A stretch of DNA of 64,000 nt, taken from assembly GCF_036421915.1 (NCBI RefSeq), contig NZ_JAZGOM010000008.1. The stretch is one strand, 5' to 3'. This document shows positions 41,004 through 49,987 of the stretch, one piece after another. Within the stretch, counting starts at the first letter, position 1. Every line of letters begins with the position of its first letter. This stretch comes from Georgenia_A wangjunii. Its GTDB lineage: Bacteria; Actinomycetota; Actinomycetes; Actinomycetales; Actinomycetaceae. The notes below the pieces were generated by a model. The model was given only the letters and a program-made list of their open reading frames with translations, had not been told where the DNA came from and searched no databases. Made by a program: the position numbers and the translations under genes.

Positions 41004-42356
41004 ATGGCACCGATCGATCCCGAGGTTGCGCCGGCCGAGCTCTGGCCCGCACCCGTGTCCCCCGGCCCCCTGGACGCCCTCGTGGCGGTCCCCGGCTCGA
41101 AGTCCTTGACGAACCGCTACCTCGTGCTCGCCGCGCTCGCCGCCGAGCCCACCCGGTTGCGGCGCCCGCTCCACTCCCGCGACTCGGCCCTCATGGTCGG
41201 CGCCCTGCGCGCCCTGGGCACGACGGTCGAGGCGATCGACGACGAGGGCCGCCCCGACGCCGCCGGCTCCGACCTCCTCCTCACCCCGGCCCCCCTGCGG
41301 GGCCCCGCCCACGTGGACTGCGGGCTCGCGGGCACGGTCATGCGCTTCGTGCCCGCCCTCGCCTGCCTCGCCGAGGGCGAGATCACGTTCGACGGCGACC
41401 CGCGCGCCCGCCAGCGGCCCATGGGCCCGATCATCGACGCCCTGCGGGACCTCGGGGCGCAGGTGGACGACGACGGCCGCGGCTCCTTGCCGCTCACCGT
41501 CCACGGGACGGGCAGCCTGCCCGGCGGGCGCGTCGAGGTCGACGCCTCCGCCTCGAGCCAGTTCGTCTCCGCGCTCCTCCTCGCCGCCCCACGCTTCGCC
41601 GGCGGCATCGACCTCCACCGCACGGGCGCCGGGCTGCCGAGCCAGCCGCACGTGGACATGACCGTCGAGGTGCTCCGGGAGCGCGGCGTCCGGGTCGACG
41701 TCGAGGACGGCCCCGACGGCACGCCGGTGCGCTGGCGCGTCCACCCCGGCCCCGTCCGCGGCGGCGACGTGCCGGTCGAGCCCGACCTGTCCAACGCGAG
41801 CCCCTTCCTCGCCGCCGCCCTCGTCGCGGGCGGACGCGTCCGGGTCCCCGGCTGGCCGACGACGACGACGCAGGCGGGCGACGGCACACGCGCGCTCCTC
41901 GCCCGCATGGGCGCCGACGTCGACCTCACCGACGGCGTCCTCACCGTGACCGGGCGCGGCCCCATCACGGGCATCGACGCGGACCTCCACGACGTCGGAG
42001 AGCTCACCCCGACGGTCGCCGCGCTGTGCGCGCTCGCGCAGACCCCCTCCCGGCTGCGGGGCGTCGCCCACCTGCGCGGGCACGAGACGGACCGGCTCGC
42101 CGCGCTCGTCACCGAGATCAACCGGCTCGGCGGGGAGGCGGTCGAGACGCCCGACGGGCTCGACATCACCCCGCGCCCGCTCTCCGGCGCGCGCCTGGAG
42201 ACGTACCACGACCACCGGATGGCGACCTTCGCGGCCATCATCGGGCTGCGCGTGCCGGGGGTCGAGGTCGTCGACGTCGGCACGACGGCCAAGACCCTCC
42301 CAGACTTCCCGGGCATGTGGCAGGCGATGCTCGCGACGGCGGACGAGCGGCGATGA
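41004..42356 (+). CDS. aroA: 3-phosphoshikimate 1-carboxyvinyltransferase (EPSP synthase)
   Basis: Sixth step of the shikimate pathway, 450 residues. Seen: the N-terminal PGSKSLTNRYLVLAAL with the PEP- and S3P-binding Lys and Ser; DCGLAGTVMRFVPALA, the actinobacterial variant of the GNAGT glyphosate-site loop; LSNASPFLAAAL; the LRGHETDRLAAL segment; and YHDHRMATFAAIIGL near the C-terminus. It heads a plus-strand operon with rsgA 4 bases downstream. This order beside sigR is conserved in Actinobacteria. Confidence 0.96.
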   Translation: MAPIDPEVAPAELWPAPVSPGPLDALVAVPGSKSLTNRYLVLAALAAEPTRLRRPLHSRDSALMVGALRALGTTVEAIDDEGRPDAAGSDLLLTPAPLRGPAHVDCGLAGTVMRFVPALACLAEGEITFDGDPRARQRPMGPIIDALRDLGAQVDDDGRGSLPLTVHGTGSLPGGRVEVDASASSQFVSALLLAAPRFAGGIDLHRTGAGLPSQPHVDMTVEVLRERGVRVDVEDGPDGTPVRWRVHPGPVRGGDVPVEPDLSNASPFLAAALVAGGRVRVPGWPTTTTQAGDGTRALLARMGADVDLTDGVLTVTGRGPITGIDADLHDVGELTPTVAALCALAQTPSRLRGVAHLRGHETDRLAALVTEINRLGGEAVETPDGLDITPRPLSGARLETYHDHRMATFAAIIGLRVPGVEVVDVGTTAKTLPDFPGMWQAMLATADERR

Positions 42357-42360
42357 CCCG

Positions 42361-43422
42361 ATGACCCCGCAGCACCGCGACACCGGGACCGACGACGACC
42401 GCGTGCGCCTGCGCCCCGCCCGCCGCGGGACGCCGCCCCGGACGAAGGTGCGTCCCGAGCACGCCGACGCCGTCCCGGCCATGGTCCTCGGCGTCGACCG
42501 GGGCCGGTACGCCCTGCTCGCCGACGACGGCACGCACCTCGTCGCCATGAAGGCGCGCGAGCTCGGGCGCGGGGCACGGACCGCCGTCGTCGTCGGCGAC
42601 CGCGTCGGCGTCGTCGGGGACACGAGCGGGCGCAAGGACACTCTCGCTCGCATCGTGCGCGTCGAGGAGCGGGCGACGGCGCTGCGGCGCAGCGGCGAGG
42701 ACGGGGAGTCCACGGGCGTCGAGCGGGTCATCGTCGCCAACGCCGACCAGCTCCTCATCGTCACGGCGCTCGCCGAGCCCGAGCCGCGCCCCCGGATGGT
42801 CGACAGGTGCCTCGTCGCCGCCTACGACGCCGGCATGGAGCCGGTCCTGTGCCTGACCAAGGCGGACCTCGCCGACCCGGGTCCGTTCCTCGCCCAGTAC
42901 GCCGCGCTCGAGGTCCCGGCGATCGTCACGTCGGTCGCCGGCGGCGAGGTCACCGGGCTCGACGCCGTCCGCGAGCGGCTCACCGGGCGCACGTCCGTCC
43001 TCGTCGGCCACTCCGGTGTCGGCAAGTCCACCCTCATCAACGCGCTCGTCCCCGACGCCCAGCGCGCCACGGGCGGCGTCAACGCCGTGACCGGGCGGGG
43101 CCGGCACACGTCGAGCTCCGCCGTCGCGCTCGCGCTCCCCGACGGTGGCTGGGCGATCGACACCCCCGGGGTGCGGTCCTTCGGGCTGTCCCACGTGGGC
43201 CCGGACGACCTCCTGCGTGCGTTCGGCGACCTCGCCGCCGTCGCGCAGGAGTGCCCCCGCGGGTGCACCCACGGCGAGCGCGCACCGGACTGCGCGCTCG
43301 ACGCGTGGGTCGCCTCCGGCGCGGGGGGCCCGGCCGGGCAGGCACGGCTCGAGTCGTTCCGCCGGCTGCTCGCCGCGCGCACCGGTGGCGCGGACCCGGC
43401 CGGCTTCGCCGACGAGTCGTGA
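42361..43422 (+). CDS. rsgA: Ribosome small-subunit-dependent GTPase RsgA
   Basis: A circularly permuted GTPase that proofreads 30S maturation; 353 residues. The N-terminal OB-fold is followed by G motifs in permuted order: G4 LTKAD (about residue 165), G1 VGHSGVGKST (about 220), G2 GRGRHTSSSA, and G3 DTPGVRSFGL. A C-terminal zinc-binding block follows, with CPRGCTHGERAPDC (Cys, Cys, His, Cys). ATG 42361 lies 4 bases after the aroA stop. Confidence 0.95.
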   Translation: MTPQHRDTGTDDDRVRLRPARRGTPPRTKVRPEHADAVPAMVLGVDRGRYALLADDGTHLVAMKARELGRGARTAVVVGDRVGVVGDTSGRKDTLARIVRVEERATALRRSGEDGESTGVERVIVANADQLLIVTALAEPEPRPRMVDRCLVAAYDAGMEPVLCLTKADLADPGPFLAQYAALEVPAIVTSVAGGEVTGLDAVRERLTGRTSVLVGHSGVGKSTLINALVPDAQRATGGVNAVTGRGRHTSSSAVALALPDGGWAIDTPGVRSFGLSHVGPDDLLRAFGDLAAVAQECPRGCTHGERAPDCALDAWVASGAGGPAGQARLESFRRLLAARTGGADPAGFADES

Positions 43423-43488
43423 TCAACGCCGCCGGGTGCCCGGCGCGGCCCGCCGGCGCGCGTGCGCACCGGCGATAGCGTGCGGACC

Positions 43489-44298
43489 ATGGCTCTTGGC
43501 ACCGCCCGCCCCCGCTACGACGACGACCTCCGCCTCGCCCACGTCATCGCCGACCAGGTGGACGCGCAGACGATGGCGCGCTTCGGCTCCCTCGACCTCG
43601 TCGTCGAGACCAAGCCCGACCTCACGCCGGTCTCGGACGCCGACCGCAGCGCCGAGGAGATCGTGCGCTCCCAGCTCGCGCGCACCCGTCCCCGCGACTC
43701 CGTCCTCGGTGAGGAGTTCGGCACGACGGGCCGCTCCCCGCGCCAGTGGGTCATCGACCCCATCGACGGCACGAAGAACTTCGTGCGCGGCGTGCCCGTG
43801 TGGGCGACCCTCATCGGGCTCGTCGAGGACGACGAGGTCGTGCTCGGCGTCGTCTCCGCCCCGGCCCTCGGGCGGCGGTGGTGGGCGGCGCTCGGGTCCG
43901 GCGCGTGGACGGGGCGCTCGCTGTCCGCGGCCCGGCAGATCCACGTCTCGAAGGTCACCGACGTCGCCGACGCCTCCCTCAGCTACTCCTCGCTCGACGG
44001 CTGGGCGCAGGACGGGCGGCTGCGTGCGTTCCTCGGCCTGGCGCAGGAGTGCTGGCGCACCCGCGCCTACGGCGACTTCTGGTCCTACATGCTCGTCGCC
44101 GAGGGCGCCGTCGACATCGCGTGCGAGCCCGAGCTCGAGCTGTACGACATGGCCGCGCTCGTGCCCATCGTCACCGAGGCCGGCGGGCGCTTCACGAGCC
44201 TGTACGGCGCGCCCGGCCCCTTCGGCGGGAACGCCGTGGCGACCAACGGCCTCCTCCACGACGACGTCCTCGCCGCGCTCACCGCCCAGCAGGACTGA
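43489..44298 (+). CDS. hisN: Histidinol-phosphatase, inositol monophosphatase type
   Basis: A 269-residue IMPase-fold phosphatase. The metal motifs are SDADRSAEE, GEEFG, and IDPIDGTKNFVRGVP (Asp-X-Ile-Asp-Gly-Thr). The next motif, DFWSYMLVAEGAVDIACEPELELYDMAALVPIVTEAGG, places it in the actinobacterial histidinol-phosphate phosphatase branch rather than generic inositol phosphatases. I start at ATG 43489. The frame extends nine codons upstream without similarity. A TAGCGT hexamer 12 bases before the ATG hints at a short-leader promoter. Confidence 0.92.
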   Translation: MALGTARPRYDDDLRLAHVIADQVDAQTMARFGSLDLVVETKPDLTPVSDADRSAEEIVRSQLARTRPRDSVLGEEFGTTGRSPRQWVIDPIDGTKNFVRGVPVWATLIGLVEDDEVVLGVVSAPALGRRWWAALGSGAWTGRSLSAARQIHVSKVTDVADASLSYSSLDGWAQDGRLRAFLGLAQECWRTRAYGDFWSYMLVAEGAVDIACEPELELYDMAALVPIVTEAGGRFTSLYGAPGPFGGNAVATNGLLHDDVLAALTAQQD

Positions 44299-44312
44299 GG
44301 GGCCGGCCCACC

Positions 44313-45104
44313 GTGGACGTGCGTCAGCTCGGGTGGCGGGCGGTGTACGAGGTGCTCGCCGCGCGGGTGCGCCGGCCCGAGTGGGCGTTCATGAACTACG
44401 GCTACGCCCCTCTCGACCCCGGTGCGGCGACGCTCCCGCTCGACCCCGCCGACGAGGCGGACCGCCGGTGCATCCAGCTCTACGACCACGTCCTCGGATC
44501 GGAGCCGCTCGGCGGGGCCGACGTCCTCGAGGTCGGCTGCGGGCGCGGCGGGGGCGCGTCGTTCATCGCCCGCTACCGCCGGCCGCGCACGACGACGGGG
44601 CTCGACCTCTCGCGCAGCGCCGTCGCCCTGTGCCGGCGCCACCGCCGCGCACCCGGCCTGTCCTTCGTCGCCGGGAACGCGCTCGCCATGCCGTTCGGCG
44701 ACGCCTCGTTCGACGTCGTCGTCAACGTCGAGTCCTCCCACTGCTACCCCTCGGTGCCGGCCTTCCTCGCCGAGGTCCACCGCGTGCTCCGCCCCGGCGG
44801 CCACCTCCTCCTCGCCGACTTCCGCTCGGCCGAGGGGTTGGTCGCGCTGCGCGCCGAGCTCGACGGCAGTCCGCTGCGCGTCGTGGAGACCCACGACATC
44901 ACGCGCAACGTCGTCGCCGCGCTCGACGTCGACGACGAGCGCCGCCGCGCCCTCGTCCGCTCGTGGATCCCGCGGACCTTCCGCCGCGCCTTCGAGCCCT
45001 TCGCCGGGCTGCGCGGCACGGGGACGTTCGCGCGCTTCGAGTCCGGGCAGACGCGTTACCTCAGCGCGCGTCTCGTCAAGGACGGCGGGCGCGAGGACGC
45101 CTGA
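44313..45104 (+). CDS. Class I SAM-dependent methyltransferase
   Basis: A 263-residue methyltransferase. Seen: motif I VLEVGCGRGGGASFIARY near residue 70, the acidic post-I position in TGLDLSR, FVAGNALAMPF, and motif post-II HRVLRPGGHLLLADF. The N-terminal FMNYGYAPLD segment recalls the mycobacterial phthiotriol/sterol-type methyltransferases, but the substrate cannot be assigned. The start is GTG at 44313, 14 bases after hisN, so it probably joins the aroA-rsgA-hisN transcript. Confidence 0.8.
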   Translation: MDVRQLGWRAVYEVLAARVRRPEWAFMNYGYAPLDPGAATLPLDPADEADRRCIQLYDHVLGSEPLGGADVLEVGCGRGGGASFIARYRRPRTTTGLDLSRSAVALCRRHRRAPGLSFVAGNALAMPFGDASFDVVVNVESSHCYPSVPAFLAEVHRVLRPGGHLLLADFRSAEGLVALRAELDGSPLRVVETHDITRNVVAALDVDDERRRALVRSWIPRTFRRAFEPFAGLRGTGTFARFESGQTRYLSARLVKDGGREDA

Positions 45105-45219
45105 CCCGTGCCCGTCGGGGCACGCGCCATGGGCGGCGAGACGCACCTCGCACCGGCCACCCGGCGACTCCCGGCGCGCGGTGCCCGGCGATGTCGGTGG
45201 TCGCGGTTAGCGTCGAGGC

Positions 45220-46455
45220 ATGCGCATCCTGCACACCTCGGACTGGCACCTCGGGCGCACCCTGCACGGGGTCGACCTGCTCGAGCACCAGGGCGCCTAC
45301 CTCGACCACCTCGTCGAGGTCGCGCGCACCGAGCGCCCGGACGCCGTCCTCGTCGCCGGGGATGTCTACGACCGCGCCATCCCGCCCGTGGCGGCCGTCG
45401 AGCTCCTCGCGGACGCGCTCGTGCGGCTGACCGAGCACACGCGCGTCATCCTCACCCCGGGCAACCACGACTCGGCCACGCGGCTCGGGTTCGGCGCGAG
45501 CCTCTTCCGGGACCACCTCACGGTGCGCAGCCGGGTCGAGGGCGTCAGCGACCCGGTCCTCGTCCCGTCCCGCGACGGCGCGGAGCGAGCGCTCGTCTAC
45601 GCGCTGCCCTACCTCGACCCGGACACGTGCCGGCACCGCCTCGCGGGTCCCGAGACCGACGACGACGGTGCGCCGCTCGTCCCGGCCCGCTCGCACGAGG
45701 CGGTGGCCGCGGCCGCCATGCGCCGGGTCCGCGCCGACCTCGCGCGGCGCCGCGCGGGGCGCGGGGAGCGGGTCCCGGCCGTCCTCATGGCGCACGCGTT
45801 CGTCGTCGGCGGGCAGGCCTCGGAGTCCGAGCGGGACATCCGGGTCGGCGGGGTGGACAGCGTGCCCCTCGGCGTCCTCACGGGAGCCCCGGGCGACGGA
45901 GCGGGGATCGACTACCTCGCGCTCGGGCACCTACACGGCGCGCAGCGCCTCGGGCCCGACCTCGACCCCGGCTCCCGGCGCCCCCACGCCCGGTACGCGG
46001 GCTCCCCGCTGGCGTTCTCGTTCTCCGAGATGCACCAGCGCAAGTCCTCCGCGCTCGTCGAGCTCGGCCCCGACGGGGTCCGGGCGGTCGAGCTCCTCGA
46101 GGCACCGGTCCCCCGCGCCCTGTCCGAGGCGGTGGGCACGCTGGACGCGCTCGCGTCCTCCGCCTTCGACGCCCAGACGCGGGACTGGGTGCGCGTCGTC
46201 GTCACCGACGACGTCCGCCCCGCCGACCTCTACGCCCGCGTCCGCGCCCGGTTCCCCCACGCCCTCGTCGTCCAGCACCGCCCCGCCACCGCTCCGGCCG
46301 GGGCGGGCGCGGCGCCCGCGATCACCGCCCTCGACCCGCTGCGGGTCGCCGCCGACTTCGTCCACGCCGTCTCCGGGGCCGCCCCGACCGAGGCGGAGCA
46401 GGCCGTGCTCGCGCGCGCCTACGAGGCCGTCCTCGCCGCCGAGAGAAGCGCCTGA
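45220..46455 (+). CDS. sbcD: Exonuclease subunit SbcD
   Basis: Mre11-type nuclease of the SbcCD complex, 411 residues. Phosphodiesterase motifs: TSDWHLGRTLHG (I), VAGDVYDRAIPP (II), LTPGNHDSATRLG (III), and ALGHLHGAQ (the C-terminal His motif). It cleaves DNA ends and hairpins with SbcC. The stop shares one base with the sbcC ATG. GAGGC lies 5-10 bases before the ATG. Confidence 0.95.
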   Translation: MRILHTSDWHLGRTLHGVDLLEHQGAYLDHLVEVARTERPDAVLVAGDVYDRAIPPVAAVELLADALVRLTEHTRVILTPGNHDSATRLGFGASLFRDHLTVRSRVEGVSDPVLVPSRDGAERALVYALPYLDPDTCRHRLAGPETDDDGAPLVPARSHEAVAAAAMRRVRADLARRRAGRGERVPAVLMAHAFVVGGQASESERDIRVGGVDSVPLGVLTGAPGDGAGIDYLALGHLHGAQRLGPDLDPGSRRPHARYAGSPLAFSFSEMHQRKSSALVELGPDGVRAVELLEAPVPRALSEAVGTLDALASSAFDAQTRDWVRVVVTDDVRPADLYARVRARFPHALVVQHRPATAPAGAGAAPAITALDPLRVAADFVHAVSGAAPTEAEQAVLARAYEAVLAAERSA

Positions 46456-49400
46456 TGCGCATCCACCGGCTCACGCTCCAGGCGATCGGCCCGTTCCCGG
46501 ACCGCCACGAGGTCGACGTCGACCGGCTCGCCGCCGGCGGGCTGTTCCTCCTCGAGGGCCCAACGGGTGCGGGCAAGTCCACCCTCATCGACGCCATCGT
46601 CTTCGCGCTCTACGGCTCCATCGCCTCGAGCGAGACGAGCGAGGACCGGCTCCCGTCCGCCCACGCCGGCCCGGACGTCGAGCCGTTCGTCGACCTCACG
46701 TTCTCGACCGGCTCCGGCATCCACCGCGTGCGCCGCACCCCCAAGCACGAGCGACCCAAGCGGCGGGGCAGCGGCGTCACCACCCAGAACGCCACCGCCA
46801 AGCTGTGGCGCCTGGGATCGGTCGAGGACGAGGCGGGCGAGCCGCTCGCCGCGACCACCCAGGAGGTCGGCACCGAGATCGGGCGGATCGTCGGGCTCGA
46901 CCGCTCGCAGTTCACCCAGACGGTCGTCCTTCCCCAGGGCCGCTTCGCCGCGTTCCTGCGCGCCAAGCCCGAGGAGCGGCGCACGCTGCTCCAGGAGGTC
47001 TTCGGCACGGAGGTCTACGAGCGCGTCCAGAGCCAGCTCGCCGCCCAGGCGCGCGACGCCCGCGTCGAGCTCGCCCGCGCCGCCGAGGAGATCCGGACGG
47101 CGGCCGCCGGGTTCGCCCAGGCCGCGGGCCTCGGCGAGGAGGAGCGAGCCGGGCTCGAGGACGCTGCACGGGAGCTCGACGGTCCCGGGCTCGGCGGCGC
47201 CGCGGACGCCGCCTGCACGGAGGCCGCCGCCCGTGCCGAGCGCGGCGCCGAGCAGGAGGGCGCGGCCCGCACCGAGGAGCGCGCGGCGCAGGCCGGCCTC
47301 GACGCCGCCGCGGACCTCGCCGCGCGGCTCGCGCGCCGCAGCGCCCTCCTCGGCGAGGAGCACGCGCTCTCCGAGCTGCGCCCGGCCGTCGCCCGGGCAA
47401 CCGAGCACCTCGCCCGGGCCCGGCGAGCCGCGGGGACCACAGCCTCGCTGCGCGCGCACACGGAGGCGGCCGCCCGGTCGCGGGCGGCGCGGGAGGCCTT
47501 CGCCGTCCGCCTCGCGGAGGTGTCCGTCGGGGAGCACGCCGCCCTCGCCGAGCTCGTCCCGCCCGACGGCGCCGCCCGGAGCCACCTCGCGGCGCTGCGC
47601 GCCGCCGCCCAGGACGCCGCGGGTGAGCGGGGCGCACTCAGCGACGTCCTCGACGTCGAGGCGGGGCTCGCGGGCCGCGCCACGCGCCTCGCGGCCGCGC
47701 AGGCCGCGTGCACGGCGGAGCGCGCCGCGCTCGACACCCGGGCGGAGGTCTGCGCCGCACGTCCGGCGGAGCGGGCGTCCCTCGTCGCGCGCGCCGCCGA
47801 GGTCCACGGTCTGGCCACCGAGGTCTCCGGCGCCCGCGCTGCCCACGGCCAGGCGGAGGCGCTCCTCGCGACAGCCCGCCGGTGGGCGGCGCGCGCGCAG
47901 GAGCACCAGCGCGCCCGGGAGGTGCACGGCGCGGCGGTCATCGCCGCGCGCAAGGCGCAGCAGGGCGAGCACGAGGTCCGCCTGCGCTGGATCGCCGGGC
48001 TCGCGGGTGCGCTGGCCGCCGAGCTCGAGGACGCCGAGCCGTGCCCCGTGTGCGGTTCCCCGGACCACCCCGAGCCGGCGACGCCGACGCCGGAGCACGC
48101 GAGCGACGCCGAGGTCGAGGCGGCCACCGCCGCCCGCACCGCGGCCGACGCCGCGCTCACCGCGGCCCATGCGACCGAGGCCGCCCTGCGGCGCGAGGTC
48201 GAGACGCTGCGCGAGGCGGCAGGCGAGCGCGACGTCGCCACCGCCGCCGCCGAGCTGACCGCCGCCGCCGAGGCGCTCGCCCGGGCGGAGGCGGCGGCGG
48301 CGGAGCTCGCGTCGCTCGAGGCCGAGCTCGCCGGGTTCGACGCCCGCACGACCGAGCTCGAGCGCGCCCTCGCCGACGCGCGCACGGCGCTCGCCACCCG
48401 GGAGGCGGAGGTCGCAGCCCAGGCCGAGCACCTCGAGCGCGACCGCGGGCACTGTGCCCACGCCCGCGGGGACGAGCGCTCGGTGGCCGCCCGCTCGGAC
48501 GGCCTCGCCCGGTACATCTCCGCCGCCCACCACCTCGCCGACGCCCTCGAGGAGCACCTCGCCGCCGAGCGGGCCGTCACCGAGGCGGAGGCCGCCCTCG
48601 CCCGGACGCTCGCCGAGTGCGGCTTCCCCGGCGCGGAGGAGGCGCGCGCCGCGGCCCTCGACGCCGCCACGGTCGCGGCGCTCGAGCGGGAGGTCGACGA
48701 CCACCGCGCCCACACCGCCCGGGTGGCGGCGGGGCTCGCGGAGGAGCCGATCGCCGCGCTCACGGGCACCGAGACCGCCGACGTGCCCGCCGCGGCCCTC
48801 GCCCACGGCGAGGCCCAGGAGCGGCTCACGAGCGCGACCCGCGAGGCCGCCCAGGCCCGCGAGTGCGCGGAACGGGCCGCGAGCGCACGCGAGACCCTGC
48901 GAGCGGCGCTCGCCGCCCACGAGGAGCGGACGGCGGCCGCGGCGCCGCTCGTGCGGATGGCCAACCTCGCGACGGCCGCCGAGGGGAACGCGAGCGCGAC
49001 GACCCTGGCGACGTTCGTGCTCCTACGGCGCTTCGAGGACGTCGTCGCCGCCGCGAACGAGCGCCTCGCCGCGATGTCCGACGGCCGGTACCGCCTCGAG
49101 CGGATCGACGAGCGGGAGGGCGGGCAGCGCTCCCGCAAGGCCGGCCTCGGGCTCCAGGTGCGCGACCACGTCACCGAGCGGGCGCGGGACCCGCACACGC
49201 TGTCGGGCGGGGAGACCTTCTACGTCTCGCTGTGCCTGGCGCTCGGGCTCGCGGACGTCGTGACGAGCGAGTCCGGCGGTATCGCCCTCGACACCCTCTT
49301 CATCGACGAGGGCTTCGGCTCGCTCGACCCGGAGACCCTCGACGACGTCATGAGCGAGCTCGGGCGGCTCCACGCCGGCGGCCGGGCCGTCGGCATCGTC

Positions 49401-49493
49401 TCCCACGTGAGCGAGCTCAAGTCACGGATCGCGGAGCGGATCGAGGTGCGGCGGCTCCCCTCGGGCGCCTCGACGCTCACCGTCCGCTGCTGA
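46455..49493 (+). CDS. sbcC: Exonuclease subunit SbcC (Rad50-like ATPase)
   Basis: A 1012-residue SMC-like ATPase. The N-terminal Walker A is GPTGAGKSTLID (near residue 38), followed by Q-loop ...QFTQTVVLPQGRFAAF. Two very Ala/Glu/Arg-rich coiled-coil arms (about 200-510 and 545-850) are joined by the zinc hook CPVCGSPDHPEP near residue 530. The C-terminus has the ABC signature LSGGETFYVSLCLALGLADVV and Walker B LFIDEGFGSLD. It forms the DNA-end-processing complex with SbcD. The coiled coils contain almost no Lys, a consequence of extreme GC. Confidence 0.95.
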   Translation: MRIHRLTLQAIGPFPDRHEVDVDRLAAGGLFLLEGPTGAGKSTLIDAIVFALYGSIASSETSEDRLPSAHAGPDVEPFVDLTFSTGSGIHRVRRTPKHERPKRRGSGVTTQNATAKLWRLGSVEDEAGEPLAATTQEVGTEIGRIVGLDRSQFTQTVVLPQGRFAAFLRAKPEERRTLLQEVFGTEVYERVQSQLAAQARDARVELARAAEEIRTAAAGFAQAAGLGEEERAGLEDAARELDGPGLGGAADAACTEAAARAERGAEQEGAARTEERAAQAGLDAAADLAARLARRSALLGEEHALSELRPAVARATEHLARARRAAGTTASLRAHTEAAARSRAAREAFAVRLAEVSVGEHAALAELVPPDGAARSHLAALRAAAQDAAGERGALSDVLDVEAGLAGRATRLAAAQAACTAERAALDTRAEVCAARPAERASLVARAAEVHGLATEVSGARAAHGQAEALLATARRWAARAQEHQRAREVHGAAVIAARKAQQGEHEVRLRWIAGLAGALAAELEDAEPCPVCGSPDHPEPATPTPEHASDAEVEAATAARTAADAALTAAHATEAALRREVETLREAAGERDVATAAAELTAAAEALARAEAAAAELASLEAELAGFDARTTELERALADARTALATREAEVAAQAEHLERDRGHCAHARGDERSVAARSDGLARYISAAHHLADALEEHLAAERAVTEAEAALARTLAECGFPGAEEARAAALDAATVAALEREVDDHRAHTARVAAGLAEEPIAALTGTETADVPAAALAHGEAQERLTSATREAAQARECAERAASARETLRAALAAHEERTAAAAPLVRMANLATAAEGNASATTLATFVLLRRFEDVVAAANERLAAMSDGRYRLERIDEREGGQRSRKAGLGLQVRDHVTERARDPHTLSGGETFYVSLCLALGLADVVTSESGGIALDTLFIDEGFGSLDPETLDDVMSELGRLHAGGRAVGIVSHVSELKSRIAERIEVRRLPSGASTLTVRC

Positions 49494-49502
49494 GGGCCGG
49501 GG

Positions 49503-49982
49503 CTACTCCCCCAGCTCGCGGCGCAGGGCGTCGAGCTCGACGACGTCGTACCAGAGGAGGTCACGCTCGGCGGCGCGCTCGAGGGCGTCGTCGTCGCCCG
49601 CCACGGCCGCCGCCACGTCCTCGGCCGCCCCGGGCTCGTCGACGTGGATGCTGACGACGTCGCGCCACGTGACGGGCGCCGTCAGCTCGACGGCGCTGGG
49701 GAGGCGGTCGTCGTCGGGAGACCAGCGCTGGACGGCGACGTGCACGTGGTTCTCGGGGACGTCCGCCGCGACGACGACCCGGCGGGGCACGGCCGACCCG
49801 CGCTCGCGGAGGCGAGTGACGCTCTCGTCGGCGGCGGCGAGCACGGCGGCCTCGGCGAGCCCCTCCTCGTCCTCGTCGGGCAGCGCCGAGGTCAGCGCGG
49901 GCGTGACGGCGTGCGCCCAGCGGACGGGGAGCCCGTCGGGCTCGGCGAGGTCAGCAGCAGCGGCGGGGACGTAGATGCGCAT
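49503..49982 (-). CDS. DUF6912-like conserved actinobacterial protein
   Basis: A 159-residue soluble, acidic protein beginning MRIYVPAAAADLAE, the characteristic start of an uncharacterised actinobacterial family that I believe is DUF6912. A conserved block, PVRWAHAVTPALTSALPDEDEEGLAEAAVLAAA, follows. Function unknown. It is convergent with sbcC (9-base gap) and lies 5 bases downstream of the CpaE-like gene, so it is probably the last gene of the SAF-CpaE transcript. Confidence 0.7.
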   Translation of the reverse strand: MRIYVPAAAADLAEPDGLPVRWAHAVTPALTSALPDEDEEGLAEAAVLAAADESVTRLRERGSAVPRRVVVAADVPENHVHVAVQRWSPDDDRLPSAVELTAPVTWRDVVSIHVDEPGAAEDVAAAVAGDDDALERAAERDLLWYDVVELDALRRELGE

Positions 49983-49987
49983 GCGGC